Origin: Frigidibacter sp. RF13
GTDB lineage: Bacteria > Pseudomonadota > Alphaproteobacteria > Rhodobacterales > Rhodobacteraceae
Length of the DNA stretch: 64,000 bases
Direction of reading: 5' to 3'
Assembly: GCF_026626305.1 (NCBI RefSeq)
Contig: NZ_JAPNUE010000006.1
Span: 62,001-126,000, forward strand
The notes under the pieces were generated by a model. It was not told where the DNA came from and did no database searches. It worked only from the letters and a program-made list of their open reading frames with translations. Shown here piece after piece: positions 27,063 through 36,378 of this stretch; position 1 is the stretch's first letter, and the number at the start of each line of letters is the position of its first letter. The translations under genes and the position numbers were made by a program.

Positions 27063-27853
27063 TGCGCTTCACTCCATGTCTTCAGGGCACGGATCGCCCC
27101 CGGGGACCAGTTTTCCAGCCCTTCGGGCCGGGTCTGAATCTCGCCACCGCCGAAGGCCCAGGCGAGATAGGGCTGACGCGTCGCCGCGTCGAGGATCACG
27201 ACGGCGTAGGAGCCGTCGATGTTGTGGCCGCTGCCGACATAGCCCGGCGCGGCCAACCCGCCCGACCCCACGCCGGAAAGAAGATCGACGAACGTGTCGC
27301 CCTCCTCTTCCCCAAGCAGGGCATAGATCTGATCGGCGATAGGGCCGAGACGAAACACATCAAGCGGGTGCGCGCCCTCAAGCTCGCCCAGTTGATCCCA
27401 GCCTTTCGACGGGTCGGGTTTGAAGGTAACCGGGTCGAGCCTCACCAACCCTTCGACAGGTGTCCAACGCCAGTGTTCTCCCGCCCAGGCGGCACTTGGG
27501 GCCGAGACAAAGTCGACGGCATCGGCGCCGATCGTCTGTTCAAGATAGGCGCAGCTGTCGGCAGGCCCATCGAAGTGGAACACGCCTTCCTGCAGGGACA
27601 GGACGAAAGGACCGGCATTGCATATGTTGCCACCCGATCCAGCCGCCCCGACCAGAACCGTCGCGCCGCCGACCTCGCGCGGCTGGGTGTCCAGATAGAT
27701 CACGCCGTCCTCGTGCGCTTTCGCACCATCGACAAGAAGCGCCTGCCCCGCCTCGGTATCGACCACTTCGATGGCATGGCCCTGCAGGTCAACGGTGTCG
27801 GCAAACAAGGGCGTCGCCACGAGGCAGGCCGCAAGAGCAAGGCGAAGATACAT
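27059..27853 (-). CDS. exported protein of unknown function
   Basis: 264 aa from ATG 27853, which gives a tidy signal peptide (MYLRLALAACLVATPLFA); GGGAG lies about 6 bp upstream. ATG 27871 is possible but has no ribosome site. The first half repeats the fold of the next gene (CNAGPF, DSCAYLE, WRWTPVEGLVRL); the second half contains LLGEEEGDTFVDLLSGVGSG and SYAVVILDAATRQPYLAWAF. No known domain recognised. Forms a coupled pair with the gene at 26592. Confidence 0.75.
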   Translation of the reverse strand: MYLRLALAACLVATPLFADTVDLQGHAIEVVDTEAGQALLVDGAKAHEDGVIYLDTQPREVGGATVLVGAAGSGGNICNAGPFVLSLQEGVFHFDGPADSCAYLEQTIGADAVDFVSAPSAAWAGEHWRWTPVEGLVRLDPVTFKPDPSKGWDQLGELEGAHPLDVFRLGPIADQIYALLGEEEGDTFVDLLSGVGSGGLAAPGYVGSGHNIDGSYAVVILDAATRQPYLAWAFGGGEIQTRPEGLENWSPGAIRALKTWSEAQ

Positions 27854-27934
27854 CAGGGGCTCCCGTTTCATGGCTTGCGGGTTTTCGCAGGTCCGCAAGC
27901 CCCCGAAAAGGCGGGAAAACCTGACCAATTCGGT

Positions 27935-29341
27935 TCAGCGAAGGAAACGAAGCAGAAGCCGAGTCAGAGCCCGCACCCGTCCGCTGTAGGGTGGAAAAAC
28001 CAGTGGCAGCGTCGAGAGATGGTTGGTGAGGACAGGCTTCAGATGGCTGAAGGTCTCGAACCCCGCGCGGCCATGTCCGGCGCCGAGGCCCGAGGCGCCG
28101 ATACCGCCGAAGGGCAGGTTCGGATGGACGAACTGCACGACTGTCAGGTTCACGCCAAGGCCGCCTGATGTGGTCTCGGCCTTGACGCGGCGGATGAAGG
28201 CGCGGTCCCGGCCGAAGACATAAAGCGCGAGCGGCTTTGGCCGGGCGTTGATCTGGCCGATCGCCTGGGCCGGATCATCATAGGGAATGACCGGCAGGAT
28301 CGGGCCAAAGATTTCCTCATCCGAGATGCGCATCGCAGGCGTCGTGCCGGTCAGCAGGGTCGGGGCGATATAGTTCTGGTCGCCCTCGCGCGCGCCACCG
28401 TGGGCGAGGGTGGCGCCTTGCGCGACCGCGTCGTCGATGAGCCCTGCGAGGCGCCCGAAATGGCGGGCGTTGACGATGCGGCCATAGTCAGGCGAAAGGG
28501 CCGGGTCCGACCCGTAAAGCCGTCCCAGTTCGGCCTTGAGCGCCGCCAAGAGTTCCGCCTCCTCGGCGCGCGGCACGAAGACATGGTCGGGGGCGACGCA
28601 GGTCTGGCCGGTGTTGGCGAACCGACCCCAGGCGATCCAGCGGGCGGTCTTCGCCAGATCGGCGCCGGGGCCGATGAGGACCGGACTTTTGCCGCCAAGT
28701 TCCAGCGTGACCGGCGTCAGGTGCCGCGCCGCCCGCTCCATCACGATGCGGCCGACGGCGATCGAGCCGGTGAAGAAGATATGATCGAAGGGCAGGTCAA
28801 GAAGCGCCTCTGCAACCTCGGGCCCGCCTTCGGCGACCGCGACAAGATCGTCGGGAAGGGCCTCGACCAGCATCGCCTTCAGGGCGGCCGAGGTTGCGGG
28901 CGTCAGTTCGGACGGTTTCAGGATCACCGAATTGCCAGCAGCGATGGCCGAGACGAGCGGCCCAAGCGCCAGAAGGACCGGGAAGTTCCAGGGCGCGATG
29001 ATCAGTGCTACGCCTTTCGCCTCCGGCCTCAGGCGCGCGGAAGTGCCGAGCATGGTCAGCGAGGGCAGCGCAACACGCGGCCGCATCCAGCGGCGCAGAT
29101 GGCGGCGGGCATGGGCGATCTCGGTCTGGACCGGCAGAATTTCCCACAGCGTCGCTTCGGTTTCATTCTTGGCGTAATCCGCCTTCATCGCGGCTAGAAG
29201 CCTGTCCCGATGCCGGCCGAGTGCCCCGAACAGGGCCGTCAGCGCCGCGCGGCGTTCCCTGAGGCCAAAGCTCTTGCGGCGGGCGACCGCCGCCGTCGCA
29301 TGGCGGTCGAACAAGGCGCGGAGGGCAGCGTGATCCATCAT
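27935..29341 (-). CDS. aldehyde dehydrogenase (coniferyl-aldehyde type)
   Basis: A 468-aa NAD(P)-dependent enzyme. It shows IIAPWNFPVLLALGPLVSAI, FDHIFFTGSIAVGRIVMERA (cofactor site), VTLELGGKSPVLIGPGADLA with the catalytic Glu, and NTGQTCVAPDHVFVP with the catalytic Cys. HPNLPFGGIGASGLGAGHGR near the end and the slightly short length fit the coniferyl/fatty-aldehyde branch. It lies alone, with an intergenic region on its 5' side. Confidence 0.92.
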   Translation of the reverse strand: MMDHAALRALFDRHATAAVARRKSFGLRERRAALTALFGALGRHRDRLLAAMKADYAKNETEATLWEILPVQTEIAHARRHLRRWMRPRVALPSLTMLGTSARLRPEAKGVALIIAPWNFPVLLALGPLVSAIAAGNSVILKPSELTPATSAALKAMLVEALPDDLVAVAEGGPEVAEALLDLPFDHIFFTGSIAVGRIVMERAARHLTPVTLELGGKSPVLIGPGADLAKTARWIAWGRFANTGQTCVAPDHVFVPRAEEAELLAALKAELGRLYGSDPALSPDYGRIVNARHFGRLAGLIDDAVAQGATLAHGGAREGDQNYIAPTLLTGTTPAMRISDEEIFGPILPVIPYDDPAQAIGQINARPKPLALYVFGRDRAFIRRVKAETTSGGLGVNLTVVQFVHPNLPFGGIGASGLGAGHGRAGFETFSHLKPVLTNHLSTLPLVFPPYSGRVRALTRLLLRFLR

Positions 29342-29482
29342 AGGCTGAGCTTGCGCGGGCCGAGAGGCACGGGCAAGCGTAACGCTGGGTTACGCACGCC
29401 AGGCGGGCCGCTTATCGCGCCTTCCGGCCCCCTTCGCGAGGAGCGACGGAACGGAGCGAGGAGCGACCTGGTCCGCGACCGC
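29342..29482. other. 141-bp intergenic region, GC-rich with GAGGAGCGAC repeats
   Basis: It contains CGAGGAGCGACGGAACGG and a close copy GCGAGGAGCGACC about 20 bp later, and GTAACGCTGGGTTACG, a short dyad. It has no gene; promoter of the aldehyde dehydrogenase and possible terminator of glmM. Confidence 0.4.
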
Positions 29483-30826
29483 TCAGACCGCTGCCTCGAC
29501 CGCGCCCACGATCTCGTCAACGACTGCGTTCAGAAGCGCCTCATCCTCGCATTCGGCCATCACCCGGATCAGCGGCTCAGTGCCCGATTTACGGATCAGA
29601 AGCCGCCCGAGGCCCTGAAGCCGCGCCTCCGCGCCCTTGATCGCCGATTGCACGGCGGCGGCCTTCAACGGCTCCTGCCCGGCCTTGAAACGCACGTTCT
29701 TCAGCATCTGCGGCACTGTTTCGAACTGGCACGCCAGTTCCGACACCGGCTGACCTGTCTCTGCCATCGCCGCCAGGAATTGCAGCGCCGCGATCAGCCC
29801 GTCGCCGGTCGTCGAATAGTCGGTCATCACGATATGGCCCGATTGTTCGCCGCCGAGATTGAAGCCACCCTCGCGCATTCGCTCGACCACATAGCGATCG
29901 CCCACCGGCGCCCGTTCCAGCCTGAGGCCGCGCGCCGACAGGAACCGTTCGAGCCCGAGGTTCGACATGACCGAGGCCACGAGCGTCCCATGGTTCAGCC
30001 GCCCCGCGTCGCCCCAGCGGGCGGCGAGAAGCGCCATGAACTGGTCGCCGTCGGCGATCTGACCCTTTTCGTCGATGATGATCACCCGGTCGGCATCGCC
30101 ATCAAGGCAGATGCCGATATCCGCGCCATGCGCCACCACCATCTCGGCCGCCGTTTCGGGATGGGTCGAGCCGCAATGGTCGTTGATATTGAGCCCGTTC
30201 GGGTTCACGCCCACGGGCACAACCTCGACGCCCAGTTCCCAAAGGGCTTGCGGGGCGGCCTTGTAGGCCGCGCCGTTCGCGCAATCGATTACCACCTTCA
30301 GGCCCGACAACTGTCCCCGGAAGGGGAACGTGGTCTTGGCATATTCGACATAGCGCCCGACGCCGTCGTCGATATGGGTTGTCCGCCCGATCTCCTGCGG
30401 CGGCACCAGCTCGACGACGCTTTCGAGCATGGCCTCGATCTCCAGCTCCGCCGCATCGTCGAGCTTGAACCCGTCGGGGCCGAAGAACTTGATGCCATTG
30501 TCATAGGCCGGATTGTGCGAGGCCGAGATCATGATCCCGAGGTCCGCGCGCATCGAGCGGGTCAGGAAGCCCACACCCGGCGTCGGCACCGGGCCGAGGC
30601 GCAGAACGTTCATGCCGGTCGAGTTGAGGCCAGCCGTCAGGGCGTTCTCGATCATGTAGCAGGACAGTCGCGTGTCCTTGCCGATCACCACGCGGTGGCC
30701 ATTGCGGCCATCCTTGCGGAAATAACGGCCTGCCGCGGCACCAAGCCGCAGCGCAAGTTCCGCCGTCATCGGATGGCTGTTGGCGCGTCCGCGAACCCCG
30801 TCGGTGCCGAAATATTTCCTGCTCAT
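29483..30826 (-). CDS. glmM: phosphoglucosamine mutase
   Basis: A 447-aa alpha-phosphohexomutase converting glucosamine-6-P to glucosamine-1-P for UDP-GlcNAc. TDGVRGRAN is near residue 8, the phosphoserine loop is [20 protein letters not shown] (about 98-117), the metal loop is [13 protein letters not shown], and GEQSGHI and [14 protein letters not shown] give sugar and phosphate binding. It lies 20 bp after folP, as in many proteobacteria. Confidence 0.97.
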   Translation of the reverse strand: MSRKYFGTDGVRGRANSHPMTAELALRLGAAAGRYFRKDGRNGHRVVIGKDTRLSCYMIENALTAGLNSTGMNVLRLGPVPTPGVGFLTRSMRADLGIMISASHNPAYDNGIKFFGPDGFKLDDAAELEIEAMLESVVELVPPQEIGRTTHIDDGVGRYVEYAKTTFPFRGQLSGLKVVIDCANGAAYKAAPQALWELGVEVVPVGVNPNGLNINDHCGSTHPETAAEMVVAHGADIGICLDGDADRVIIIDEKGQIADGDQFMALLAARWGDAGRLNHGTLVASVMSNLGLERFLSARGLRLERAPVGDRYVVERMREGGFNLGGEQSGHIVMTDYSTTGDGLIAALQFLAAMAETGQPVSELACQFETVPQMLKNVRFKAGQEPLKAAAVQSAIKGAEARLQGLGRLLIRKSGTEPLIRVMAECEDEALLNAVVDEIVGAVEAAV

Positions 30827-30846
30827 CGCTTCAGCCTTTCAGCCTT

Positions 30847-31848
30847 CTAACCTTGCGCGGCGGCCATCCAGAGCCGGACGGCCTGTCGCGCCTCAGCGCT
30901 ATCATGGACACGGTGAAACTGCACGCCTTGAGCGATCCCCGCCAATGTGACAGCAATGGTCCCCGGACCCCGCCGGTCGGTGTCGGGCGCTTCGCCCACC
31001 TCTCCGATAAAACGCTTGCGCGAGGCGCCCAAGAGGATCGGGCAGCCGAGCCCGTGGAACAGCGACAATCCGCGTATGAGCGCCAGATTATGGGCAACCG
31101 TCTTGCCGAAGCCGATGCCGGGATCGACGATGATCCGGTCCCGCGCGATGCCCGTAGCTTCTGCCGCCGCGACCCTGCCTTCCAGATAGTCATAGACATC
31201 AAGAAGAACGTCGTCATAACGCGGATCGGCCTGCATGGTGGCGGGCGCGCCCTGCGCATGCATCAGACAGACCGGCAGGCGCGCCGCCGCGACCAGCGGC
31301 CCGAGCGCCGGGTCGTAGGTCAGCGCCGCCACATCGTTGACCATCGAAGCGCCTGCCGCGATTGCGGCCTGGGCGACAGTCGATTTGCGGGTGTCGATCG
31401 AGATCGGCGTTGCGAGCCCGCCCTGTCTCAGAGCCGCGATCAGCGGCGCCGTACGAGCGCATTCTTCCGCTGGATCGACCTCCGCCGCGCCGGGGCGGGT
31501 GCTTTCACCGCCGATGTCGAGAATATCGGAATGCTCGGCGAGGAGGCTCGCCTGCGCCAGCGCGGCCTCGTCGTCCGCGAAGCGCCCGCCATCTGAGAAA
31601 CTGTCTGGCGTTACATTCAGGATGCCCATAAGGCGTGGCGCATCCATCGTCAGGCCAACTATGGGCGGACGTACGGTTGTCAGCCGGTCAGCGATACCGG
31701 ACGGAAGCTCCCGGGCGGGCAAGAGCCCCTGCGACCCTGCGCGGGTCAGCACTTCGACCCGGTCAAACCAGCACCAGCCACCGGCAAGCGGCAGGGCGTC
31801 CTTTGGCCGCGCAACGTCAGTCTGGGCAATCGGGCGATAGCGGATCAT
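30847..31848 (-). CDS. folP: dihydropteroate synthase
   Basis: A 333-aa enzyme that condenses p-aminobenzoate with hydroxymethyl-dihydropterin diphosphate. The barrel starts with LMGILNVTPDSFSDGG at about 74; GGESTRPGA, NDVAALTYDP, CLMHAQG and VDPGIGFGKTVAHNLALI follow. The first 70 residues are an extension with no recognisable domain, seen in related alphaproteobacteria. It sits between folB and glmM on the same strand. Confidence 0.96.
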   Translation of the reverse strand: MIRYRPIAQTDVARPKDALPLAGGWCWFDRVEVLTRAGSQGLLPARELPSGIADRLTTVRPPIVGLTMDAPRLMGILNVTPDSFSDGGRFADDEAALAQASLLAEHSDILDIGGESTRPGAAEVDPAEECARTAPLIAALRQGGLATPISIDTRKSTVAQAAIAAGASMVNDVAALTYDPALGPLVAAARLPVCLMHAQGAPATMQADPRYDDVLLDVYDYLEGRVAAAEATGIARDRIIVDPGIGFGKTVAHNLALIRGLSLFHGLGCPILLGASRKRFIGEVGEAPDTDRRGPGTIAVTLAGIAQGVQFHRVHDSAEARQAVRLWMAAAQG

Positions 31849-31892
31849 GCGGTTTCATCACCGCTCGTCCGCGCTTTGGCAAGAGCCAAGCG

Positions 31893-32786
31893 TCAGAGCA
31901 CGTCGACCGGAATGCGGCTTTCCGCCGGGGGTGCAACAGGAGCGTGAGTCACGATCTTCAGCGCGTCAAGCTCGCGCGCCAGCCATTCGGCGAGGGGCAG
32001 GCCGTCGCCTACCTCCATTGGCGCGCCCGACGTGTCACTGACCATCTTCGCGGGCGCCCAGACAATGATCCGGCCCTGCCGGAGCGCCCAGTCGATCTCG
32101 GTGCGGGTCGCGACGACCGACAGTCTGTCGTCACGCGAGGCGAGCGCCCACGCCGCCTGTTCAATGGCCAAGAGGTCGATCCGGCGCAGTGCCTCCGGTG
32201 AATGTGCGCGGGGGCGTGGCAGGTCGGGCGGGCCGAGGACGATCACGACCGGTTGGCCGAGCGCGACTAGCCCGTCCATCCGCGCGGCAAGGTTAACGAC
32301 CGAGCCACCAAGCCATGCCACGACTGGGCGCGGCGCGGGTGCAGGCTGCACCGAGATGGCCGATGCACGATCCCGCGCGATCTCGACACCCAGAATCCAG
32401 GGGCCGCGATCAAGCTTCTCGATCCTGAGATAGACTTTTGCGGCCTGCGGCTCGGCCAGCACCCGCGCTGCGATCCTCTCCGCCAATGTTTCAAGGAGGT
32501 CGAGCCTTTCAGCGCCTAGTTCCACGTCCACCGCTTCGATCAGCCGGTCGTATGAGAGAATCTGGTCAACATCATCCTTGGCCGGACCGTCATGCGGCGC
32601 AAGCTCCACGACAACCGAAAACCGCAGGCGCTGCTCTTGCCCGCGTTCATGCTGGAAGGCGCCGATCTCGGCGCTCACCACATAGTCGCGCAGGATCAGG
32701 CGATCCGCCGACATGTCGGCCGAACCTTCCAGCGGCCCGAAAACCGCACCGATATCGTCAGTCGACTGCAAGGGCCCCACGCACAC
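31893..32786 (-). CDS. folB: dihydroneopterin aldolase with C-terminal extension
   Basis: 297 aa, more than twice the usual 120. Residues about 24-145 are the FolB domain: RLILRDYVVSAEIGAFQHER, LSYDRLIEAVDVEL, then LDLLETLAERIAARVL and VYLRIEKLDRG. The remaining 150 residues start at VVAWLGGSVVNLAARMDGLV and include PVVIVLGPPDLPRPRAH and GRIIVWAPAKMVSDTSGAPM. I do not recognise this half. It is an uninterrupted fusion in line with the folate genes downstream. ATG 32786 is preferred, with ATG 32714 as an alternative. Confidence 0.88.
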   Translation of the reverse strand: MCVGPLQSTDDIGAVFGPLEGSADMSADRLILRDYVVSAEIGAFQHERGQEQRLRFSVVVELAPHDGPAKDDVDQILSYDRLIEAVDVELGAERLDLLETLAERIAARVLAEPQAAKVYLRIEKLDRGPWILGVEIARDRASAISVQPAPAPRPVVAWLGGSVVNLAARMDGLVALGQPVVIVLGPPDLPRPRAHSPEALRRIDLLAIEQAAWALASRDDRLSVVATRTEIDWALRQGRIIVWAPAKMVSDTSGAPMEVGDGLPLAEWLARELDALKIVTHAPVAPPAESRIPVDVL

Positions 32787-32857
32787 TTATTGATCGCATC
32801 CCGTCAACGATGATCGCGGATCGCGTGCGCGGATTAAAGTCACCAAATTGGCAACAA

Positions 32858-33553
32858 TCAGTTCGAAGCGGTGAAGATTGGTTGACGATAGAAGAAATGC
32901 GCCCCGATCCGGACCGTCATCGGGAAGCGGCTCGCCCAGGACGGCTTCACGGCGGGCGTGTGGAAGTAGGTCGCACCGTCGGTCAGGTCGCGCGGCGTAC
33001 CGGCGATATAGGCAGCGGCGATCTTTTCGGCGACATACCAGGCCTGGCGGTCGCCGATCACATCCTTGCGGCCATCGCAAACGAAGGAAAACTGGCATCC
33101 GCCGCCGCCCGCCTGATTGACCACGCCGCAAACGGTGCGCGGAAAATAGGGGCTGTCGGTGCGGTTCAGCACCACTTCGGCAACCGCTGCCTGTCCCTTG
33201 ATCGATTCGCCGCGCGCCTCGAAATAGACCGCGCGCGCCAGACAATCGAGTTCGGCCGTCTCTGGCGCCGCTGGCAACGCCTCGATCCAGGCCGCATCAT
33301 AGGTCGCTGCCAGAGGATCGGCCTTCTTGGCCTTGGTCGTCTTGGTCACGACCGGTGGCGCGATGATCTCGGAAAACCGGCCTTCATCCACTTGCCCCAG
33401 CGCAGCATTTTCCTGCGCGAAAAGGCCCGCGAGATTGATACTCAGCGGCGCGGACGGATCGTTCGACTGGCTCACCGTCATTTCGGCATGCGCAGCAGGA
33501 GCAAGGGCAAGAAGCATGACCATGCTTCTGGTCCAGCACTTCAGCGATGACAT
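32858..33553 (-). CDS. exported SleB-type cell-wall hydrolase
   Basis: 231 aa with a signal peptide (cleavage near AAHA). The C-terminal 130 residues are a SleB/CwlJ domain: ELDCLARAVYFEARGES with the catalytic Glu, then GQAAVAEVVLNRTDSPYFPR, GGGGCQFSFVCDGR and GATYFHTPAVKPSW. It likely cleaves the glycan or cross-links of peptidoglycan during growth. The first part is a low-complexity linker (TKTTKAKKADPL). The promoter must lie in the 200 bp upstream. Confidence 0.92.
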   Translation of the reverse strand: MSSLKCWTRSMVMLLALAPAAHAEMTVSQSNDPSAPLSINLAGLFAQENAALGQVDEGRFSEIIAPPVVTKTTKAKKADPLAATYDAAWIEALPAAPETAELDCLARAVYFEARGESIKGQAAVAEVVLNRTDSPYFPRTVCGVVNQAGGGGCQFSFVCDGRKDVIGDRQAWYVAEKIAAAYIAGTPRDLTDGATYFHTPAVKPSWASRFPMTVRIGAHFFYRQPIFTASN

Positions 33554-33760
33554 TTAGAAGTCCCGAATGGTTTCGACGAGCCACAGCCCCCAGGCAATGA
33601 CAGACGAGGGCATAGGGGGCTGCGCCCAGCGCGTCCAGCATCAAGGACGAACGCAGGCTTTCTGAGCGGATTTTTGCCGATCAGAGCGAATCACTCAGGC
33701 CCATTTGGGTGGGTTATGCGCTGATAATTAAGTGGAAATTTCGCAACTGAAAAGCGAAAT
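33554..33760. other. 207-bp intergenic region before the wall-hydrolase gene
   Basis: No gene seen. Read on the minus strand it goes from the ppdK end through AT-rich sequence (GCGAAATTTCCACTTAATTATC), a likely place for the hydrolase promoter, then an unmarked GC-rich leader of about 120 bp. GGGGGCTGCGCCCAGC offers a weak hairpin. Confidence 0.4.
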
Positions 33761-33774
33761 CTAGAGAGATTTCG
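33755..33774 (-). terminator. ppdK terminator overlapping its stop codon
   Basis: On the minus strand CGAAATCT-CTCT-AGATTTCG followed by CTTTTC forms a stem-loop of 8 bp. The ppdK stop codon TAG (33761-33763) spans the loop and second arm, so termination and translation end are superimposed. Confidence 0.55.
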
Positions 33775-36295
33775 GCTCGGTCAACGCAAGATGTGCTGCG
33801 GCCAGCCGGGCGACCGGAACGCGGAAGGGCGAGCAGGAGACATAGTCGACCCCGGCCTTGCGGCAGAAGGCGATCGACTCCGGATTCCCTCCATGTTCGC
33901 CGCAAACCGACAGCGTCAGGTCGGCCCGCGCACCGCGCGCCCGCTCGCAACCGATGAGGAGAAGCTCGCCCACGCCCTCGGCGTCGAGCACATGGAACGG
34001 GTCCTCGGCGAACACGCCCTGGTTGACGTAGGTCGACATGAACCGGCCAGCGTCGTCGCGCGACAGGCCGTAGGTCATCTGTGTCAGGTCGTTCGTCCCG
34101 AAGGACAGAAACGCCGCATGTTCGGCGATGTCACCAGCGCGAAGCGCAGCGCGTGGGGTTTCCACCATGACCCCGAGTTTGAAGTCGAAATCGCATTTCA
34201 GCTCGTTTCGGACCGCCGCCGCCACCGCATCGATTCGATTCTTGACCAGTTCGACCTCGCGCATGGCGGAAACGAGCGGGATCATCACTTCCGGCACCAC
34301 TTCCGCGCCCCGGCGGCGGGCCTCGACCGTTGCCTCGAAAATGGCGCGGGCCTGCATTTCGTAGATCTCCGGCACGGTAACGCCAAGGCGCACACCGCGC
34401 ATACCGAGCATCGGGTTGAATTCCGACAGAGCTTCGACCCGGCGGGTCACGTCCGACAGGGGCTTGTCCAGGGCTTCGGCCAGTTCGCGCATGCCCTCGC
34501 GGTCCTGCGGCAGGAATTCATGAAGCGGCGGGTCGAAGAGGCGGATGCAGACCGGCAACCCCGCCATGATGTCGAAAAGCGCGATGAAGTCGGCGCGCTG
34601 CATTGGCAAAAGCCGGTCGAGCGCCACTTTGCGGTCCTTCGCCGTGTCGGCGAAGATCATCTCGCGCATCACCGTCAACCGGTCTTCGTCGAAGAACATA
34701 TGTTCGGTCCGGCACAGGCCGATCCCTTCCGCCTCGAACATGCGCGCGGTGCGGGCATCGTCGGGCGTGTCGGCATTGGCGCGCACGCCGATGTCGCGGA
34801 CATTGTCGGCCCAGTGCAGAAGCGTGGTGAAATATTCATCGAGCGCGGGTTCCAGCATCGCCGCCTCGCCCGCCAGAATTTCACCCGACGTGCCGTCGAC
34901 GGTGATCTTGTCGCCTTCGCGGAGCGTGCGCCCGTCCGGCGTGATGATGACCTTGTCGCGCAGGTTCAGCTTCAGGTCCGAGGCGCCAACGATGCAGGGA
35001 AGGCCAAGGCCGCGTGCGATCACGGCGGCATGGCTGGTGATGCCGCCGCGTTCGGTCAGGACGGCTACGGCGGCATGCATGCCGCGGATGTCTTCCGGCG
35101 CGGTTTCGCGGCGCACAAGAATGCAAGCCTCGCCCTGCGAGGCGGCGGTCTGCGCGTCGGCGGCGGTAAAGACAATGCGGCCCGAGGCGCCGCCGGGGCT
35201 GGCCGGAATGCCGCGCGCCAGACGGTCGCGCTCGACCCGCGGGTCGACCTGATAGTGGAGGAGTTCTGACAAAGCGCGCGGCTGAACGCGCAAGAGCGCC
35301 TCCTCGCGGCTGATGATCCCGTCGCGCGCAAGACCCACGGCGATACGCACCGCCGCGCGGGACGAGCGCGAGACCTTCACCGCATCGATGATCTTCAGCG
35401 CGCCGTTTTCCAGCGCGAATTCGATCTGCATCTCCTCGCGCAGCTTCTCGCGTGCGGCGGCGCAATGGCGCTGAAGGTCGGCGAATATCTCCGGTTTCGC
35501 CTCTTCAAGCGAGGCGCCGCGCTTGTCGCGCACGAGGTAGAGCGTTTCTTCCGCCTTGCGGTCGGCCGGTTTCTGGCCCCTGAAACGCCCGGTGACCTGC
35601 GGCGCGCCGGTCACGGCATCGACCAGCTGGATGGTGCCGAAGCCTGCAAGGCCCGGGCCGACCATCTGCACCATCTCCTGCACCAGAAGCCCGAGCGCCG
35701 CGTCCGCCGGCGCACCCTTGGCCTGCCTGAGAAGCCGCGCGGTCGTGCCTTCCCAGGCGCGCGCCATGGAACGGAGCACTTCGGACAATTGCTGGGCGGC
35801 GGACTGAGGAAATTCCTCGTCCATCTCCGCCTCGTAGGCGGCAAGGGCGGCAGCGAGCGCGGTGGGCGAGGGTTCGTCCGAGAACATATCGGGGTCAAGC
35901 CGCGCGACATTGATCGCATAGGCCTGCACGAAGCCGAGATAAACCGCGTCGGCGAAAGCGGCGCCATGGCTTGCCGTCAGTTCGGCGTGGCGTTCAGCGT
36001 TCATGCCCACATTCAGGACGGTGTTCGGCCCGCCCCATTCGGGGTTCGCAGGGCTCGAGCGGACCGCCATGAGGGGTGTGGGACCGAAGTGGCCCGCGAG
36101 CTTTCTGGTGTCGGGCGGGGTACCTGCGGCAATCGCGCGCACCGCCTCGACCGGCAGGGCGACCGTCTTCGGCACGGGCAGGTCCATCCGGATGAGCCGC
36201 TGCAGGCACTTCGCCCGCCAGCCATGGCGCGCGGCCTCGATCCCCGAAGAGGGGGTGATCTCGGTCAGCTCTGCAAAGTCCTGATGTTTCTGCAC
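33761..36295 (-). CDS. ppdK: pyruvate,phosphate dikinase-like PEP enzyme with degenerate ATP-grasp domain
   Basis: 844 aa from GTG 36295. The central swivel domain has the phospho-histidine in LTERGGITSHAAVIARGLG (His422). The C-terminal PEP/pyruvate barrel is intact, ending with SVCGEHGG (Cys798) and FGTNDLTQMTYGLSRDDAGR. The N-terminal nucleotide domain is not standard: the SGARxSMPGMMDTVLNLG segment reads SSPANPEWGGPNTVLNVG, the GxAFTRNPxTG loop is replaced, and MLQTRxGKR reads IIDAVKVSRS. The phosphate donor or direction of reaction may therefore differ. A CTGCACTGCAG motif lies over its start codon. Confidence 0.85.
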   Translation of the reverse strand: MQKHQDFAELTEITPSSGIEAARHGWRAKCLQRLIRMDLPVPKTVALPVEAVRAIAAGTPPDTRKLAGHFGPTPLMAVRSSPANPEWGGPNTVLNVGMNAERHAELTASHGAAFADAVYLGFVQAYAINVARLDPDMFSDEPSPTALAAALAAYEAEMDEEFPQSAAQQLSEVLRSMARAWEGTTARLLRQAKGAPADAALGLLVQEMVQMVGPGLAGFGTIQLVDAVTGAPQVTGRFRGQKPADRKAEETLYLVRDKRGASLEEAKPEIFADLQRHCAAAREKLREEMQIEFALENGALKIIDAVKVSRSSRAAVRIAVGLARDGIISREEALLRVQPRALSELLHYQVDPRVERDRLARGIPASPGGASGRIVFTAADAQTAASQGEACILVRRETAPEDIRGMHAAVAVLTERGGITSHAAVIARGLGLPCIVGASDLKLNLRDKVIITPDGRTLREGDKITVDGTSGEILAGEAAMLEPALDEYFTTLLHWADNVRDIGVRANADTPDDARTARMFEAEGIGLCRTEHMFFDEDRLTVMREMIFADTAKDRKVALDRLLPMQRADFIALFDIMAGLPVCIRLFDPPLHEFLPQDREGMRELAEALDKPLSDVTRRVEALSEFNPMLGMRGVRLGVTVPEIYEMQARAIFEATVEARRRGAEVVPEVMIPLVSAMREVELVKNRIDAVAAAVRNELKCDFDFKLGVMVETPRAALRAGDIAEHAAFLSFGTNDLTQMTYGLSRDDAGRFMSTYVNQGVFAEDPFHVLDAEGVGELLLIGCERARGARADLTLSVCGEHGGNPESIAFCRKAGVDYVSCSPFRVPVARLAAAHLALTEPKSL

Positions 36296-36300
36296 TGCAG
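36290..36300. promoter_or_regulatory. CTGCACTGCAG motif over the ppdK start codon
   Basis: An exact match to the 11-bp odd palindrome found upstream of phaP and between phaC and phaZ, sharing 15 bp (TTTCTGCACTGCAGC, 36287-36301) with the copy inside phaP. It includes the GTG start, so binding could block transcription or initiation. Candidate PhaR site; see findings. Confidence 0.4.
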
Positions 36301-36378
36301 CGATTCCTTTCGCGCGCAGAATACGCCGGTTCTGATTCGGGGCAAGGCGAAGATTCGGGGGAGGGCGAAAGGTTTCGT

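Noticed and set aside
27062..28168. 368-codon forward frame opposite the exported proteins
   Set aside because: The reverse-strand genes have signal peptides and an ATGA overlap; this frame crosses two of them and has no domain.
33791..35269. 492-codon forward frame opposite ppdK
   Set aside because: Mirror of the PEP-enzyme gene; no recognisable domain.
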